A program made the position numbers and the translations under genes. The notes below the pieces were generated by a model, which searched no databases, was not told where the DNA came from, and worked only from the letters and a program-made list of their open reading frames with translations. A stretch of DNA of 64,000 nucleotides from Capnocytophaga sp. oral taxon 863 str. F0517 (GTDB lineage Bacteria > Bacteroidota > Bacteroidia > Flavobacteriales > Flavobacteriaceae), in assembly GCF_000466425.1 (NCBI RefSeq), contig NZ_KE992117.1, positions 139,037-203,036 on the forward strand, written 5' to 3'. Within the stretch, counting starts at the first letter, position 1; each line of letters starts with the position of its first letter. Below, in pieces: positions 26,355-35,751 of the stretch.

Positions 26355-27099
26355 TAAAAAATTGTCTGATTCTCATGGCGATGACCCCAAAGATGGCCTC
26401 ACGGATAATGGAAGCATTCATTTTGGATTTGCCCCGTACGCGGTCGGTGAAGATGATGGAGACCTCTGAAAGGCGGAATTTCTTTACATAGGCCTTGTAT
26501 TTCATCTCGATTTGGAAGGCATAACCGACAAATTTGATCTTGTCAAAATCAATACTCTCTAAGACTTTTCGCTTATAGCAGACAAAGCCAGCCGTGGGGT
26601 CTTGTACCTTCATACCGGTGATGAGCCTCACGTAGAAGGAAGCCCCATAGGAGAGTAACACTCTCCTAAGCGGCCAATTGACCACATTGACCCCTTTGAT
26701 ATAGCGGGAACCAATAGCCATATCGGCATGTTGCTCTTTACATTCTCGGTAAAGGCGTATCAGATCCATCGGGTTGTGAGAGAAATCGGCATCCATTTCA
26801 AAGAAATAATAGTATTTTTTCTCACTCTTAAGCCCCCAGAGGAACCCATGAATGTAAGCGGTACCCAGCCCTGTCTTTTCCGCACGTTCAGCAAGAAAGA
26901 GTCTGTCAGGGAATTCTTGTTGTAATTGCTTGACTCTTTGCGCTGTACCATCAGGGGAGTTGTCATCCACAATCAGCACATCAAAATGAGGCGCCTGCAT
27001 AAGGGTAACTCGTATGATGCTCTCTATATTCTCTATCTCATTATAGGTAGGGATAATCACTAAGCTATCGGAAAATGTCTCTACTAAAGCAGTATTCAT
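26347..27099 (-). CDS. Polyprenol-phosphate mannosyltransferase-like GT2
   Basis: A 250-residue GT-A glycosyltransferase: VIIPTYNEIENIESIIR, DVLIVDDNSPDGTAQRV, FEMDADFSHNPMDLIRLY, AIGSRYIKGVNVVNWP and a basic region IFTDRVRGKSKMN. This is the pattern of dolichyl/polyprenyl-phosphate mannose synthases, making a lipid-linked sugar donor for protein or glycan mannosylation. There is no C-terminal membrane domain, so it is the soluble or peripheral short form. The start at 27099 is supported by a -7 box at 27125-27118. The last codons (FSC, stop) are written in the heptamer array. Confidence 0.9.
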   Translation of the reverse strand: MNTALVETFSDSLVIIPTYNEIENIESIIRVTLMQAPHFDVLIVDDNSPDGTAQRVKQLQQEFPDRLFLAERAEKTGLGTAYIHGFLWGLKSEKKYYYFFEMDADFSHNPMDLIRLYRECKEQHADMAIGSRYIKGVNVVNWPLRRVLLSYGASFYVRLITGMKVQDPTAGFVCYKRKVLESIDFDKIKFVGYAFQIEMKYKAYVKKFRLSEVSIIFTDRVRGKSKMNASIIREAIFGVIAMRIRQFFSC

Positions 27100-27117
27100 T
27101 TTTTCTAAATAAGGGGG

Positions 27118-27125
27118 CAAAGGTA
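27118..27125 (-). promoter_or_regulatory. -7 box TACCTTTG for the GT2 gene
   Basis: Perfect TAnnTTTG on the minus strand, 19 bases upstream of the ATG at 27099. Confidence 0.5.
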
Positions 27126-27193
27126 CAACTAATTTATCAATTTGTCAATGAGACAATAAGCTAATTCATTTGCCCCACCAACAACCAAACACT

Positions 27194-29137
27194 ATGTTAT
27201 TACAAAAGAGCACACTTGCCTATGAGGCACCTGATTTCTCACAAATTAGAAGTGAGGACTTTGCCCCTGCCCTAAGGGAGGCTATGGCACAGCAACAAGG
27301 CTCCATCACTGCGATTGTGGAGGACTCCTCCCCTGTGAGTTTTGCCAATACAATCCTTGCTTTAGAAAAAAGCGGGCAAACACTTCTTAGCGTTTGCAAC
27401 CTCTTTTTTGCCCTTGCTGGGGCGGATACCAATGAGGTGCTTCAGCAAACAGAGAAGGAGTTTCTTCCCTTACTGGCTGCCCAGGAAGATAGCATTTATC
27501 TCAATGACAGGCTCTTTGAGCGGGTACAGGCACTCTACCAAGTGCGTGCTACCCTTGGCTTAGATGCAGAGTCGCTCAAGCTCTTGGAGCACTATTATGA
27601 CCTCTTCCTGCTTCGTGGGGCGAACCTCTCCGAAGAGGGAAAAGCCTCCCTCAAGCAGCTCAACAGCCGATTGGCTACTTTGGAAAACGATTTCAATTAT
27701 CACACCCTACAAGCAAGAAAAGAAGCAGCCTTGGTCATCACCCAAGAAGAAGCGCTTGCAGGCCTTTCCCCTGAGGAAAAACAAGCCCTTAAGCAGCCCG
27801 ATGGCAGCTGGAAGATCGCCCTTACCAACACTACCCAGCAGCCGCTACTCTCCCAATTGGAGAGCGAAGAGACCCGCCGCCTGCTCTTTGAGCAGTCTTG
27901 GCATAGAGCCACTCAGGGAGCACATGCTACTGAATCTATTATTCTGGAAATCATTGCTCTGCGACAACAGAAAGCCACTCTATTAGGCTATAAGAATTAT
28001 GCCGAATGGTCACTGAAAAAAAGCATGGCTAAGACACCTGAAACGGTGATGGATTTCTTCGAGAAATGGATTCCTCCTACCTTGGAAAGGATACAACAAG
28101 AGCTTGCTGCCCTCAAAGCGATTGCCCAGCGAGAGGATATAGTGCCCTATAACTGGGATTACTATAGCGAAAAGCTACGCAAAAGCCAATACGACTTAGA
28201 TGAAAATGAGCTCAAGCCTTATTTTGAACTCTTGAATGTCTTAGAAAAAGGGGTCTTCTATGCAGCTACTTGCCTCTATGGGATTACTTTCAAAAAACGT
28301 ACCGACCTACCCGTATATCATCCCGATGTAGTAGTCTATGAACTCTTCGAGGCCGATGGTAGTCCCTTAGGGCTCTACTATGGAGACTTCTACACTCGTG
28401 AGAGCAAGCGTGGTGGTGCTTGGATGAGCGAGCTGGTGACCCCTTCCAAACTCTTTGGGCAGAAGCCTGTAATCTATAATGTGTGCAACTATACCCCTCC
28501 TACCCAGGGACTTCCCTGCCTGCTTACCTATAGCGAGGTAGAAACTCTCTTCCATGAGTTTGGCCATGCACTGCATGCTTTCTTTGCTGAGCAGCAATAT
28601 GCCACTCTGGCGGGAACCGCCGTTGCGAGAGACTTCGTAGAATTCCCTTCCCAATTCAATGAATACTGGGCACTCCATGAGCAGATACTCCCCCACTACG
28701 CGCATCATTACCAAACCCAAGAGGTAATCAGTGATGCCCTTATCAAGAAGCTCAAGAACTCCAGAGACTTCAACCATGGCTACCGATTTGGGGAGGTTTT
28801 AGCCTCCGCTTATTTAGATATGCAATGGCATACCCTCTCTGCAGAACGCCACATCATAGCGGTTGCTCCCTTTGAGGCCACTGCTACCGAACGCTTCCCC
28901 AAGGAAGTACCTGTGCGCTATCGCTCCTTGTACTTCTCCCATATCTTCGGTGGAGGCTATGCCGCAGGCTATTACGCTTATCAGTACTCGGAGATCCTCG
29001 CCCAGGAGATCTATCACTGGTTCGAGACCCACGGAGGACTGACCCGCTCCAACGGAGACCGCCTTAGAAAGCTCGTTCTCTCCCAAGGAAACACCCAAGA
29101 CTATCAAAAAATGATCAAATTAATGACTAATGATTAA
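27194..29137 (+). CDS. M3-family metallopeptidase (oligopeptidase/dipeptidyl carboxypeptidase type)
   Basis: A 647-residue cytoplasmic zinc peptidase. The zinc motif is ETLFHEFGHALHAFF (HEFGH), followed by DFVEFPSQFNEYW and a C-terminal FGGGYAAGYYAYQYSEILA, all characteristic of the Dcp/PrlC thimet oligopeptidase family. It degrades short peptides left by larger proteases. The ATG at 27194 is preferred over an upstream TTG at 27170, since family members begin near LAYEAPDFSQI. The last five codons (LMTND, stop) fall inside a heptamer array that continues to the next gene. Confidence 0.93.
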   Translation: MLLQKSTLAYEAPDFSQIRSEDFAPALREAMAQQQGSITAIVEDSSPVSFANTILALEKSGQTLLSVCNLFFALAGADTNEVLQQTEKEFLPLLAAQEDSIYLNDRLFERVQALYQVRATLGLDAESLKLLEHYYDLFLLRGANLSEEGKASLKQLNSRLATLENDFNYHTLQARKEAALVITQEEALAGLSPEEKQALKQPDGSWKIALTNTTQQPLLSQLESEETRRLLFEQSWHRATQGAHATESIILEIIALRQQKATLLGYKNYAEWSLKKSMAKTPETVMDFFEKWIPPTLERIQQELAALKAIAQREDIVPYNWDYYSEKLRKSQYDLDENELKPYFELLNVLEKGVFYAATCLYGITFKKRTDLPVYHPDVVVYELFEADGSPLGLYYGDFYTRESKRGGAWMSELVTPSKLFGQKPVIYNVCNYTPPTQGLPCLLTYSEVETLFHEFGHALHAFFAEQQYATLAGTAVARDFVEFPSQFNEYWALHEQILPHYAHHYQTQEVISDALIKKLKNSRDFNHGYRFGEVLASAYLDMQWHTLSAERHIIAVAPFEATATERFPKEVPVRYRSLYFSHIFGGGYAAGYYAYQYSEILAQEIYHWFETHGGLTRSNGDRLRKLVLSQGNTQDYQKMIKLMTND

Positions 29138-29176
29138 CCATTAATCATTAACCATTAATCATTAACCATTAACCAT
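29121..29176. repeat. Heptanucleotide array at the M3 peptidase 3' end
   Basis: Eight contiguous heptamers. The first two read TAATGAC and TAATGAT; the next six read TAAYCAT, which is the reverse-complement class. The array begins inside the last codons of the peptidase and ends eight bases before the GTG of prfC. Confidence 0.85.
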
Positions 29177-29183
29177 TAGAAAA

Positions 29184-30782
29184 GTGTCTTTAGAAACAGA
29201 AATACAAAAGCGCCGTACCTTCGGCATCATCTCGCACCCTGATGCGGGGAAAACAACCCTTACCGAGAAGCTACTTCTTTTCGGGGGGGCTATTCAGGAA
29301 GCAGGAGCTGTGAAATCCAATAAGATCAAAAAGGGAGCTACCTCCGACTTTATGGAGATAGAACGCCAGCGTGGTATCTCAGTGGCTACCTCTGTTTTGG
29401 CTTTCAATTACAAGGAACACAAGATCAATATCTTGGATACACCTGGCCACAAGGATTTTGCCGAGGATACCTTTCGCACCCTTACCGCTGTAGATAGCGT
29501 GATTGTGGTAATTGACGTAGCCAAGGGGGTGGAAGAACAGACCGAAAAACTGGTAGAGGTATGCCGTATGCGCAATATCCCCATGATTGTCTTTATCAAT
29601 AAGCTCGACCGAGAAGGGAAAGATGCCTTTGACCTTCTGGACGAGGTAGAACAGAAATTAGGCTTACACGTCACTCCCTTGAGCTTTCCCATCGGTATGG
29701 GCTATGACTTCAAGGGTATCTACAACATATGGGAGAAGAACATCAACCTCTTCTCTGGAGACAGCCGTAAGAATATAGAGGAGACCATTTCCTTTGATGA
29801 TATCAGCAGTCCCGAGTTGGAGCGACTAATTACTGAAAAATCAGCTACTACCCTGCGCAACGACTTGGAGCTGGTCTATGAAGTATATCCTGCCTTCGAC
29901 CGAGAAGCCTACCTTAGTGGAGCCCAACAACCTGTCTTTTTTGGTTCAGCTCTAAACAACTTTGGAGTGAGGGAACTCTTGGACTGCTTTGTTGAGATTG
30001 CCCCCTCTCCCCTGCCTAAGGCTAGCGAAGAGCGCTTGGTACAGCCCAGTGAAAAGACCTTTACCGGCTTTGTCTTCAAGATACATGCCAATATGGATCC
30101 CAACCACCGAGACCGCTTGGCTTTTGTTAAAATCGTTTCGGGCAGCTTCGAGCGCAACAAACCTTATTTGCATACCCGCTTAGGCAAGAAACTCAAGTTC
30201 TCCAGCCCCAATGCCTTCTTTGCTGAAAAGAAAGAGGTCGTGGACATTTCCTATGCAGGAGATATTGTCGGCCTGCATGATACAGGCAACTTCAAGATAG
30301 GCGATACCCTGACCGAGGGGGAGGTACTCCATTTCAGAGGAATTCCGAGCTTCTCTCCAGAGCACTTCCGCTATATCAACAATGCCGATCCGCTCAAGTC
30401 CAAACAGTTGGAGAAAGGGATAGACCAACTCATGGACGAGGGAGTTGCGCAGCTCTTCACCTTGGACTTCAACGGACGAAAGGTTATCGGTACTGTGGGA
30501 GCACTCCAGTATGAGGTCATCCAATACCGATTGGAACACGAGTATGGAGCCAAGTGTAGTTATGAGAACTTCCCCATCTACAAAGCCTGCTGGGTGGAAG
30601 CTCCTGAAAACCCCAAGGATCCCGATTACTTGGATTTCCTACGTGTCAAACAAAAATTCTTAGCGCGCGATAAGCAAGGACAGTTGGTGTTTTTAGCCGA
30701 CTCGGCTTTCTCTATAGAAATGGTCAAACAGAAATACCCACAACTGAAGCTGCATTTCACTTCTGAGTTTTTGGCATATTAA
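29184..30782 (+). CDS. prfC: Peptide chain release factor 3
   Basis: A 532-residue GTPase that recycles RF1/RF2 after peptide release. G motifs: [10 protein letters not shown] (G1), RGISV (G2), DTPGHKDF (G3), NKLD (G4). The rest matches RF3 domains II and III ([39 protein letters not shown]). The start is GTG at 29184 ([21 protein letters not shown]); no in-frame ATG is nearby. The leader is the heptamer array itself. Confidence 0.97.
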   Translation: MSLETEIQKRRTFGIISHPDAGKTTLTEKLLLFGGAIQEAGAVKSNKIKKGATSDFMEIERQRGISVATSVLAFNYKEHKINILDTPGHKDFAEDTFRTLTAVDSVIVVIDVAKGVEEQTEKLVEVCRMRNIPMIVFINKLDREGKDAFDLLDEVEQKLGLHVTPLSFPIGMGYDFKGIYNIWEKNINLFSGDSRKNIEETISFDDISSPELERLITEKSATTLRNDLELVYEVYPAFDREAYLSGAQQPVFFGSALNNFGVRELLDCFVEIAPSPLPKASEERLVQPSEKTFTGFVFKIHANMDPNHRDRLAFVKIVSGSFERNKPYLHTRLGKKLKFSSPNAFFAEKKEVVDISYAGDIVGLHDTGNFKIGDTLTEGEVLHFRGIPSFSPEHFRYINNADPLKSKQLEKGIDQLMDEGVAQLFTLDFNGRKVIGTVGALQYEVIQYRLEHEYGAKCSYENFPIYKACWVEAPENPKDPDYLDFLRVKQKFLARDKQGQLVFLADSAFSIEMVKQKYPQLKLHFTSEFLAY

Positions 30783-30798
30783 TTGCTCCTTATATAGG

Positions 30799-30894
30799 GT
30801 CAGTTCGCGGCAGTATATTACATCAAACTGTTTATCAATGATTTATGATTTTCTACCTCTATTTTCTTTGAATATAGAAAATCAAGGAACTGAC
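30799..30894. repeat. Nested inverted repeats upstream of lon
   Basis: An outer pair, GTCAGTTC at 30799-30806 with GAACTGAC at 30887-30894, encloses an inner 10-bp pair, 30846-30855 (TGATTTTCTA) with 30875-30884. They fill most of the gap before lon and could form an operator or a structured leader. No CIRCE element is present. Confidence 0.45.
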
Positions 30895-30923
30895 AAAATT
30901 ACATACATTAGCGAATATATTTC

Positions 30924-33401
30924 ATGAAAATAGGAAATTTTGACAGTCTGTTAGAAGACCATCTTGAAGATGCAAAAATCATAGCCATTCCTCACCACCA
31001 AGAGGAAGAAGACCTAGAGGAGGGGCGCGAGGAGCTCCCCCTTCCGGAGATACTTCCCATACTCCCTTTGAAGAATACAGTACTCTTCCCTGGGGTGATT
31101 ATGCCTATTTCAGTTAAGCGTGAAGCCTCTTTGGAACTTATCAATGATGCCAAGAAAGACCGCTTGATTGGCGTAGTGAGCCAGCGGAATGATAACGATA
31201 CCCCCAGCCGGGAAGACTTCTATGATATAGGAGTGGTAGCCCGTATCATCAAGATACTCAAAATTCCTGATGGAAGCATTAGTGTCTTAGTACAAGGAAC
31301 CCACCGCTTCCAAATCACTGAATTTGTAGAGGAACAGCCTTACTTCAAGGCTAAAGTTACAGAAGCCCCAGAGCTGCTCCCCGACGAGCAAGACGAGGAG
31401 TTCACCGCTACTATGGAAGTGGTAAGAGATATTTCCTTAAAATTAGCTAAGGAGACAAACACTGGAGGCTTCGAAGTGCCTTTTGTTCTGCAAAATATTG
31501 AGAATGATTTCTTCCTTGTCAATTATGTAGCCTCCACTTCCCCTCTCGCAGTGAATGAAAAACAGGATATCCTAGAGCAAGATAGCCTCATCACTCGTGC
31601 TTGGGCTATTATCAAGTACTTTGGCGTAGAACTTCAGAAAGCGACCTTAAGGAAAGAGATACAGAACAAAGTCCATATGGATTTTGACAAGCAACAGAGG
31701 GACTATTTCTTACACCAGCAAATACAAACCATCCAAAAGGAACTGGGTAATGAGTCCTTCGAAGCTGATATAGAAAAATTCAAAGAGCAAGCCAAGGGAA
31801 AGAAGTGGAATGAAAAAATACAAAAACACTTTGATAAGGAACTGGCTAAGCTCCAAAGGCTTAATCCGCAAATGCCTGATTATGCCATACAGCGCAACTA
31901 TATAGACCTGCTCTTAGAACTTCCTTGGGAGATATATTCCAAGGATAAGTTTGACCTCAAGCGTGCCCAAAAGATTTTGGACAAAGACCATTATGGACTG
32001 GAGGATGTCAAGCGACGTATCATAGAATACTTAGCCGTGCTCAAGTTGCGCAATGATATGAAGTCTCCTATTCTATGCCTCTATGGCCCTCCTGGGGTAG
32101 GTAAAACCTCCTTAGGACGCTCCATCGCCAAGGCCTTGGGGCGTGAATACGTTCGTATGGCACTGGGAGGCCTTCGCGATGAGGCAGAAATACGCGGACA
32201 CCGCAAGACCTACATTGGTGCTATGCCTGGGCGTATCCTACAGCTAATCAAAAAAGCAGGTACTTCCAATCCTGTTTTCGTCTTGGACGAATTGGACAAA
32301 CTCAGTCAAGGCTACGGAGGAGACCCTTCTTCGGCTATGCTGGAAGTGCTTGACCCCGAGCAGAACAACGAGTTCTATGACAATTTCTTGGAGATAGGCT
32401 ATGACCTCTCCAAGGTAATGTTCATCGCCACTGCCAATGACTTAAGTACCATACAGCCAGCCCTAAAGGATAGGATGGAAATCATCAATATCTCTGGCTA
32501 TACCATCGAAGAAAAAGTAGAGATTGCCCGCCACTTCCTCCTTCCTAAGGTACTCAAGGAACATGGTATGGAGGACAAGCAAATCCAATTGGGCAAAAAA
32601 GAAATAGAACGTATCATCGAAGGCTATACACGCGAATCGGGCGTTCGTAATTTGGAAAAACAAATTGCTAAAATTGTTCGTTATATAGCTCGTGCCATTG
32701 CCATGGAGGAAGAATATAATCCAAAAATCTCTTTGGATGACATCCGAAAGATATTGGGTATTCCCACCGAGCGAGATAAGTATGAGAACAATGAAGTAGC
32801 AGGTGTGGTAACCGGACTGGCTTGGACAAGTGTGGGGGGTGATATCCTCTTTATAGAGTCCGCCTTTTCCAAAGGCAGTGGAGGGCTCTCCATCACAGGA
32901 AATATAGGTACAGTAATGAAAGAGTCGGCTACCATCGCCTTAGAATATATCAAGGCTCATGCCGAACAATTTGGCTTGGATACTCGTATCTTTGAACAAT
33001 ATAAAATCCATATCCACATTCCCGAAGGTGCCACCCCTAAGGATGGCCCCAGCGCTGGGATTGCCCTGCTCACGTCTCTCTTCTCTTTACTCACCCAAAG
33101 AAGAGTAAAGAAAAACTTGGCCATGACCGGAGAGATTACCCTCCGTGGAAAGGTGCTTCCTGTAGGGGGCATCAAGGAAAAGATACTCGCAGCCAAGCGT
33201 GCAGGTATCAAGGAGATTATCCTATGCAAAGACAATGAAAAAGACATTGACGAGATCAAGCAGGAATACCTCCAAGGTCTTACCTTCCACTATGTTACCG
33301 AAATGGAAGAAGTCCTTAAGCTCGCCGTAACTCAAGAAGTAGTGAAAAATCCCAAACCCTTCACTTTCGAAGAGAAAGCCACAGGGACTAATGGCCACTA
33401 A
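30924..33401 (+). CDS. lon: ATP-dependent protease La
   Basis: An 825-residue LonA protease of cytoplasmic protein quality control. N-terminal substrate-binding domain (LPILPLKNTVLFPGVIMPI), AAA+ module with Walker A GPPGVGKTS near residue 390 and Walker B VFVLDELDKL, and the C-terminal serine protease domain with PKDGPSAGIALLTS (catalytic Ser near 710) and the downstream catalytic Lys in GGIKEKILAAKRAGI. All family landmarks are present. Regulation may involve nested inverted repeats just upstream (30799-30894). Confidence 0.97.
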   Translation: MKIGNFDSLLEDHLEDAKIIAIPHHQEEEDLEEGREELPLPEILPILPLKNTVLFPGVIMPISVKREASLELINDAKKDRLIGVVSQRNDNDTPSREDFYDIGVVARIIKILKIPDGSISVLVQGTHRFQITEFVEEQPYFKAKVTEAPELLPDEQDEEFTATMEVVRDISLKLAKETNTGGFEVPFVLQNIENDFFLVNYVASTSPLAVNEKQDILEQDSLITRAWAIIKYFGVELQKATLRKEIQNKVHMDFDKQQRDYFLHQQIQTIQKELGNESFEADIEKFKEQAKGKKWNEKIQKHFDKELAKLQRLNPQMPDYAIQRNYIDLLLELPWEIYSKDKFDLKRAQKILDKDHYGLEDVKRRIIEYLAVLKLRNDMKSPILCLYGPPGVGKTSLGRSIAKALGREYVRMALGGLRDEAEIRGHRKTYIGAMPGRILQLIKKAGTSNPVFVLDELDKLSQGYGGDPSSAMLEVLDPEQNNEFYDNFLEIGYDLSKVMFIATANDLSTIQPALKDRMEIINISGYTIEEKVEIARHFLLPKVLKEHGMEDKQIQLGKKEIERIIEGYTRESGVRNLEKQIAKIVRYIARAIAMEEEYNPKISLDDIRKILGIPTERDKYENNEVAGVVTGLAWTSVGGDILFIESAFSKGSGGLSITGNIGTVMKESATIALEYIKAHAEQFGLDTRIFEQYKIHIHIPEGATPKDGPSAGIALLTSLFSLLTQRRVKKNLAMTGEITLRGKVLPVGGIKEKILAAKRAGIKEIILCKDNEKDIDEIKQEYLQGLTFHYVTEMEEVLKLAVTQEVVKNPKPFTFEEKATGTNGH

Positions 33402-33412
33402 TCTTTATAAAG

Positions 33413-33454
33413 AGACAATTAACAATTGGCCGTTGACAATTAACAATTAAAATT
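33413..33454. repeat. Heptanucleotide array after lon
   Basis: Six consecutive 7-base units including AGACAAT, TAACAAT (twice) and TGACAAT, with one divergent unit, in the gap between lon and the 33494 gene. Confidence 0.65.
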
Positions 33455-33456
33455 TG

Positions 33457-33464
33457 TATTTTTG
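33457..33464 (+). promoter_or_regulatory. -7 box TATTTTTG for the 33494 gene
   Basis: Perfect TAnnTTTG 29 bases before the ATG at 33494, directly after the heptamer array. Confidence 0.5.
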
Positions 33465-33493
33465 CCCCGTTTAATATTTTAAATATTTAGATT

Positions 33494-33790
33494 ATGGACA
33501 AAGAACAGTTCCTAAAGGAAGCACAAGACAAGATCAGTGCCTTGACTGAAAAAATCAGCACCCTTACAGAATCATTAGGTCTTCAAACAGGTGATCTCAA
33601 AGAAAAAGCACAGGAAGAGATTAACAAACTCTTGGCTGACAAGTCTTCTCTTACCGAAAAATTAGAAGCCCTCAAGAATCTATCAGGTGACAAATGGGAA
33701 GAAGCTAAAGATGCTTTTAACGAAATTTCTTCCGGAAATATCTCTGATGGTATCCAAAAAGGAATTAACTCCTTGAAGAATTTATTCTAA
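33494..33790 (+). CDS. Small coiled-coil protein
   Basis: A 98-residue, highly charged, almost entirely helical protein with heptad-like spacing of hydrophobic residues (ISALTEKISTLTESLGL, INKLLADKSSLTEKLEALKNL) and a C-terminal IQKGINSLKNLF. There is no signal peptide and no cysteine. I do not recognise a family; it resembles small phasin- or apolipoprotein-like helical proteins only in composition. It has its own promoter box and lies between lon and ffh. Confidence 0.7.
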   Translation: MDKEQFLKEAQDKISALTEKISTLTESLGLQTGDLKEKAQEEINKLLADKSSLTEKLEALKNLSGDKWEEAKDAFNEISSGNISDGIQKGINSLKNLF

Positions 33791-33792
33791 TT

Positions 33793-33855
33793 CAGTAATT
33801 AGTGGTTAGTTTTTGACAACTAACCACTAACCGCTAATAACTAACAACTAATAAC
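33793..33855. repeat. Heptanucleotide array with hairpin upstream of ffh
   Basis: Nine 7-base units fill the gap up to the ffh ATG. Two early units (TAGTGGT, TAGTTTT) are inverted relative to the later TAACNAC-type ones, producing a 12-bp perfect stem, 33800-33811 with 33818-33829. Confidence 0.8.
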
Positions 33856-35190
33856 ATGTTTGATAATTTAAGTGATAAGTTAGAGAAGGCCTTACATGTA
33901 CTCAAAGGACATGGTCAGATTACTGAAATCAATGTGGCTGAAACAGTAAAAGAAGTACGCCGAGCCCTTTTGGATGCGGACGTAAACTATACTATTGCCA
34001 AAGACTTCACTGCCAAAGTAAAGACCAAAGCCTTGGGTGCCAATGTACTTACTACCCTACAACCAGGTCAGCTCATGGTCAAGATTGTTCGTGATGAGCT
34101 TACCGAACTCATGGGAGGGGATGCCACAGGGATTAATCTCAGTGGGAATCCTTCGGTAATACTTATGTCCGGTCTGCAAGGTTCTGGTAAAACGACCTTC
34201 TCCGGAAAATTGGCCAACTTCCTTAAAACTAAGAAGAATAAAAAGCCGCTCTTAGTAGCCTGTGACGTATACCGTCCTGCTGCGATTGACCAGCTACATA
34301 TTGTAGGAGATCAGATAGGAGTGCCTGTATTTTCTGAAAAAGAAAATAACAATCCTGTGGATATTGCCCAAAAAGGTATTGCTTATGCCAAGGCGAATGG
34401 GCTAAATGTAGTGATTATAGATACAGCTGGGCGCTTGGCTGTGGATGAGCAGATGATGGAGGAAATCGCCAATATTCACAAGGCCATTACCCCACAGGAG
34501 ACCCTCTTTGTCGTGGATGCTATGACCGGACAAGATGCTGTAAATACGGCCAAAGCCTTCAACGATGTACTGAATTTTGATGGGGTAATCCTTACCAAAT
34601 TGGATGGGGATACCCGTGGGGGGGCTGCCATTTCCATCAAGTCGGTAGTCAATAAGCCTATCAAGTTTGTCGGTACTGGAGAGAAGATGGATGCCATAGA
34701 TGTCTTCTATCCTGCTCGTATGGCCGACCGTATTTTGGGAATGGGGGACGTGGTTTCCCTCGTGGAACGCGCCCAAGAACAATTCGATGAGGAACAAGCC
34801 CGCAAGCTACAGAAAAAAATTGCTAAAAACCAATTTGGCTTTGACGACTTCCTCTCCCAGATACAGCAGATTAAGAAAATGGGAAGCATGAAAGACCTCT
34901 TAGGCATGATCCCTGGAGTAGGAAAGGCTGTGAAAGACTTAGATATCAGCGATGATGCTTTCAAATATATCGAAGCTATCATCTATTCTATGACCCCAGC
35001 CGAGCGTAGTAACCCCGCTATCATCAATACCTCCCGTAAAAATCGCATTGCCAAGGGAAGCGGTCGCAACATCGCGGAGGTCAATCAACTACTCAAACAG
35101 TTCGACCAAATGAGTAAAATGATGAAAATGATGCAAAGCGGTGGAGCCAAACAGATGATGCGCATGATGCAATCCATGCCAAGAATGTAA
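33856..35190 (+). CDS. ffh: Signal recognition particle protein
   Basis: A 444-residue SRP54 homologue that binds signal sequences and targets ribosomes to FtsY. NG domain: LQGSGKTTFSGKLA (G1), ACDVYRPAAIDQLH, IIDTAGRL (G3), LTKLDGDTRGGA (G4). M domain: Met-rich C-terminus (QMSKMMKMMQSGGAKQMMRM). An intact family protein of usual length. The ATG directly abuts a heptamer array, so the leader is repeat sequence. Confidence 0.98.
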   Translation: MFDNLSDKLEKALHVLKGHGQITEINVAETVKEVRRALLDADVNYTIAKDFTAKVKTKALGANVLTTLQPGQLMVKIVRDELTELMGGDATGINLSGNPSVILMSGLQGSGKTTFSGKLANFLKTKKNKKPLLVACDVYRPAAIDQLHIVGDQIGVPVFSEKENNNPVDIAQKGIAYAKANGLNVVIIDTAGRLAVDEQMMEEIANIHKAITPQETLFVVDAMTGQDAVNTAKAFNDVLNFDGVILTKLDGDTRGGAAISIKSVVNKPIKFVGTGEKMDAIDVFYPARMADRILGMGDVVSLVERAQEQFDEEQARKLQKKIAKNQFGFDDFLSQIQQIKKMGSMKDLLGMIPGVGKAVKDLDISDDAFKYIEAIIYSMTPAERSNPAIINTSRKNRIAKGSGRNIAEVNQLLKQFDQMSKMMKMMQSGGAKQMMRMMQSMPRM

Positions 35191-35195
35191 AATAA

Positions 35196-35262
35196 AGTTT
35201 TTAGTTTTGAATTTTTAAGTATATTCAAGCTCAAAACTAAAAACTCAATACTCAATATTAAA
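35196..35262. repeat. 15-bp inverted repeat and heptamers after ffh
   Basis: Arms 35196-35210 (AGTTTTTAGTTTTGA) and 35231-35245 are exact reverse complements with a 20-base loop. Both arms and the following sequence run in 7-base periods (AAAACTA, AAAACTC, AATACTC). It may serve as the ffh terminator and as the leader of the next gene. Confidence 0.7.
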
Positions 35263-35265
35263 AAA

Positions 35266-35724
35266 ATGCAACAAGAATTATTGGATAGCTACTACCATTT
35301 TATCAGGGAAGTAGTCACCACCCAAACTGTTTATTGCCTTAGAGATGTACAAAGCGAATATGTGGCCGCTTGTACCTCCAATGATTTTGTCTCTCAAGAC
35401 CAAGAGGAAGAAGTAGGTGTTTTTGTCTTCTGGTCAGAAAAAGAAGCCGCCGAGGCTTGCCAAAAAGAAGAATGGGAAGAATACAAAGTCGATGAAATCC
35501 CCTTATCTGAGTTCATGGAAGAGTGGTGCTTAGATATGTATCAGGACGATATCGTAGCCGGAATCAACTTTTCTTCTGACTTATATGGCTATGAAGAATC
35601 AGCCTTAGAGCTACTCAAAACTCTTATAGACGAAGTAGAAGTGCAAAGAGTATCCCTTTCCTTCAATAGCTTCACCTCTCTTGACGATCTGAAGGAATAC
35701 GTCAAAGAAAACGAGATTGAATAA
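35266..35724 (+). CDS. DUF2750 family protein
   Basis: A 152-residue acidic cytoplasmic protein. The block VFVFWSEKEAAEACQKEEWE followed by EIPLSEFMEEWC and VAGINFSSDLYGYE is the DUF2750 signature, a family of unknown function. The C-terminus is Glu-rich. The gene sits alone between an ffh-distal inverted repeat and a strong terminator. Confidence 0.82.
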   Translation: MQQELLDSYYHFIREVVTTQTVYCLRDVQSEYVAACTSNDFVSQDQEEEVGVFVFWSEKEAAEACQKEEWEEYKVDEIPLSEFMEEWCLDMYQDDIVAGINFSSDLYGYEESALELLKTLIDEVEVQRVSLSFNSFTSLDDLKEYVKENEIE

Positions 35725-35751
35725 ACATTTTTTTTCATTCATTTTCAAAAC

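Noticed and set aside
30783..30923. CIRCE element upstream of lon
   Set aside because: No TTAGCACTC-N9-GAGTGCTAA pattern is present; the inverted repeats there have different sequence and spacing.
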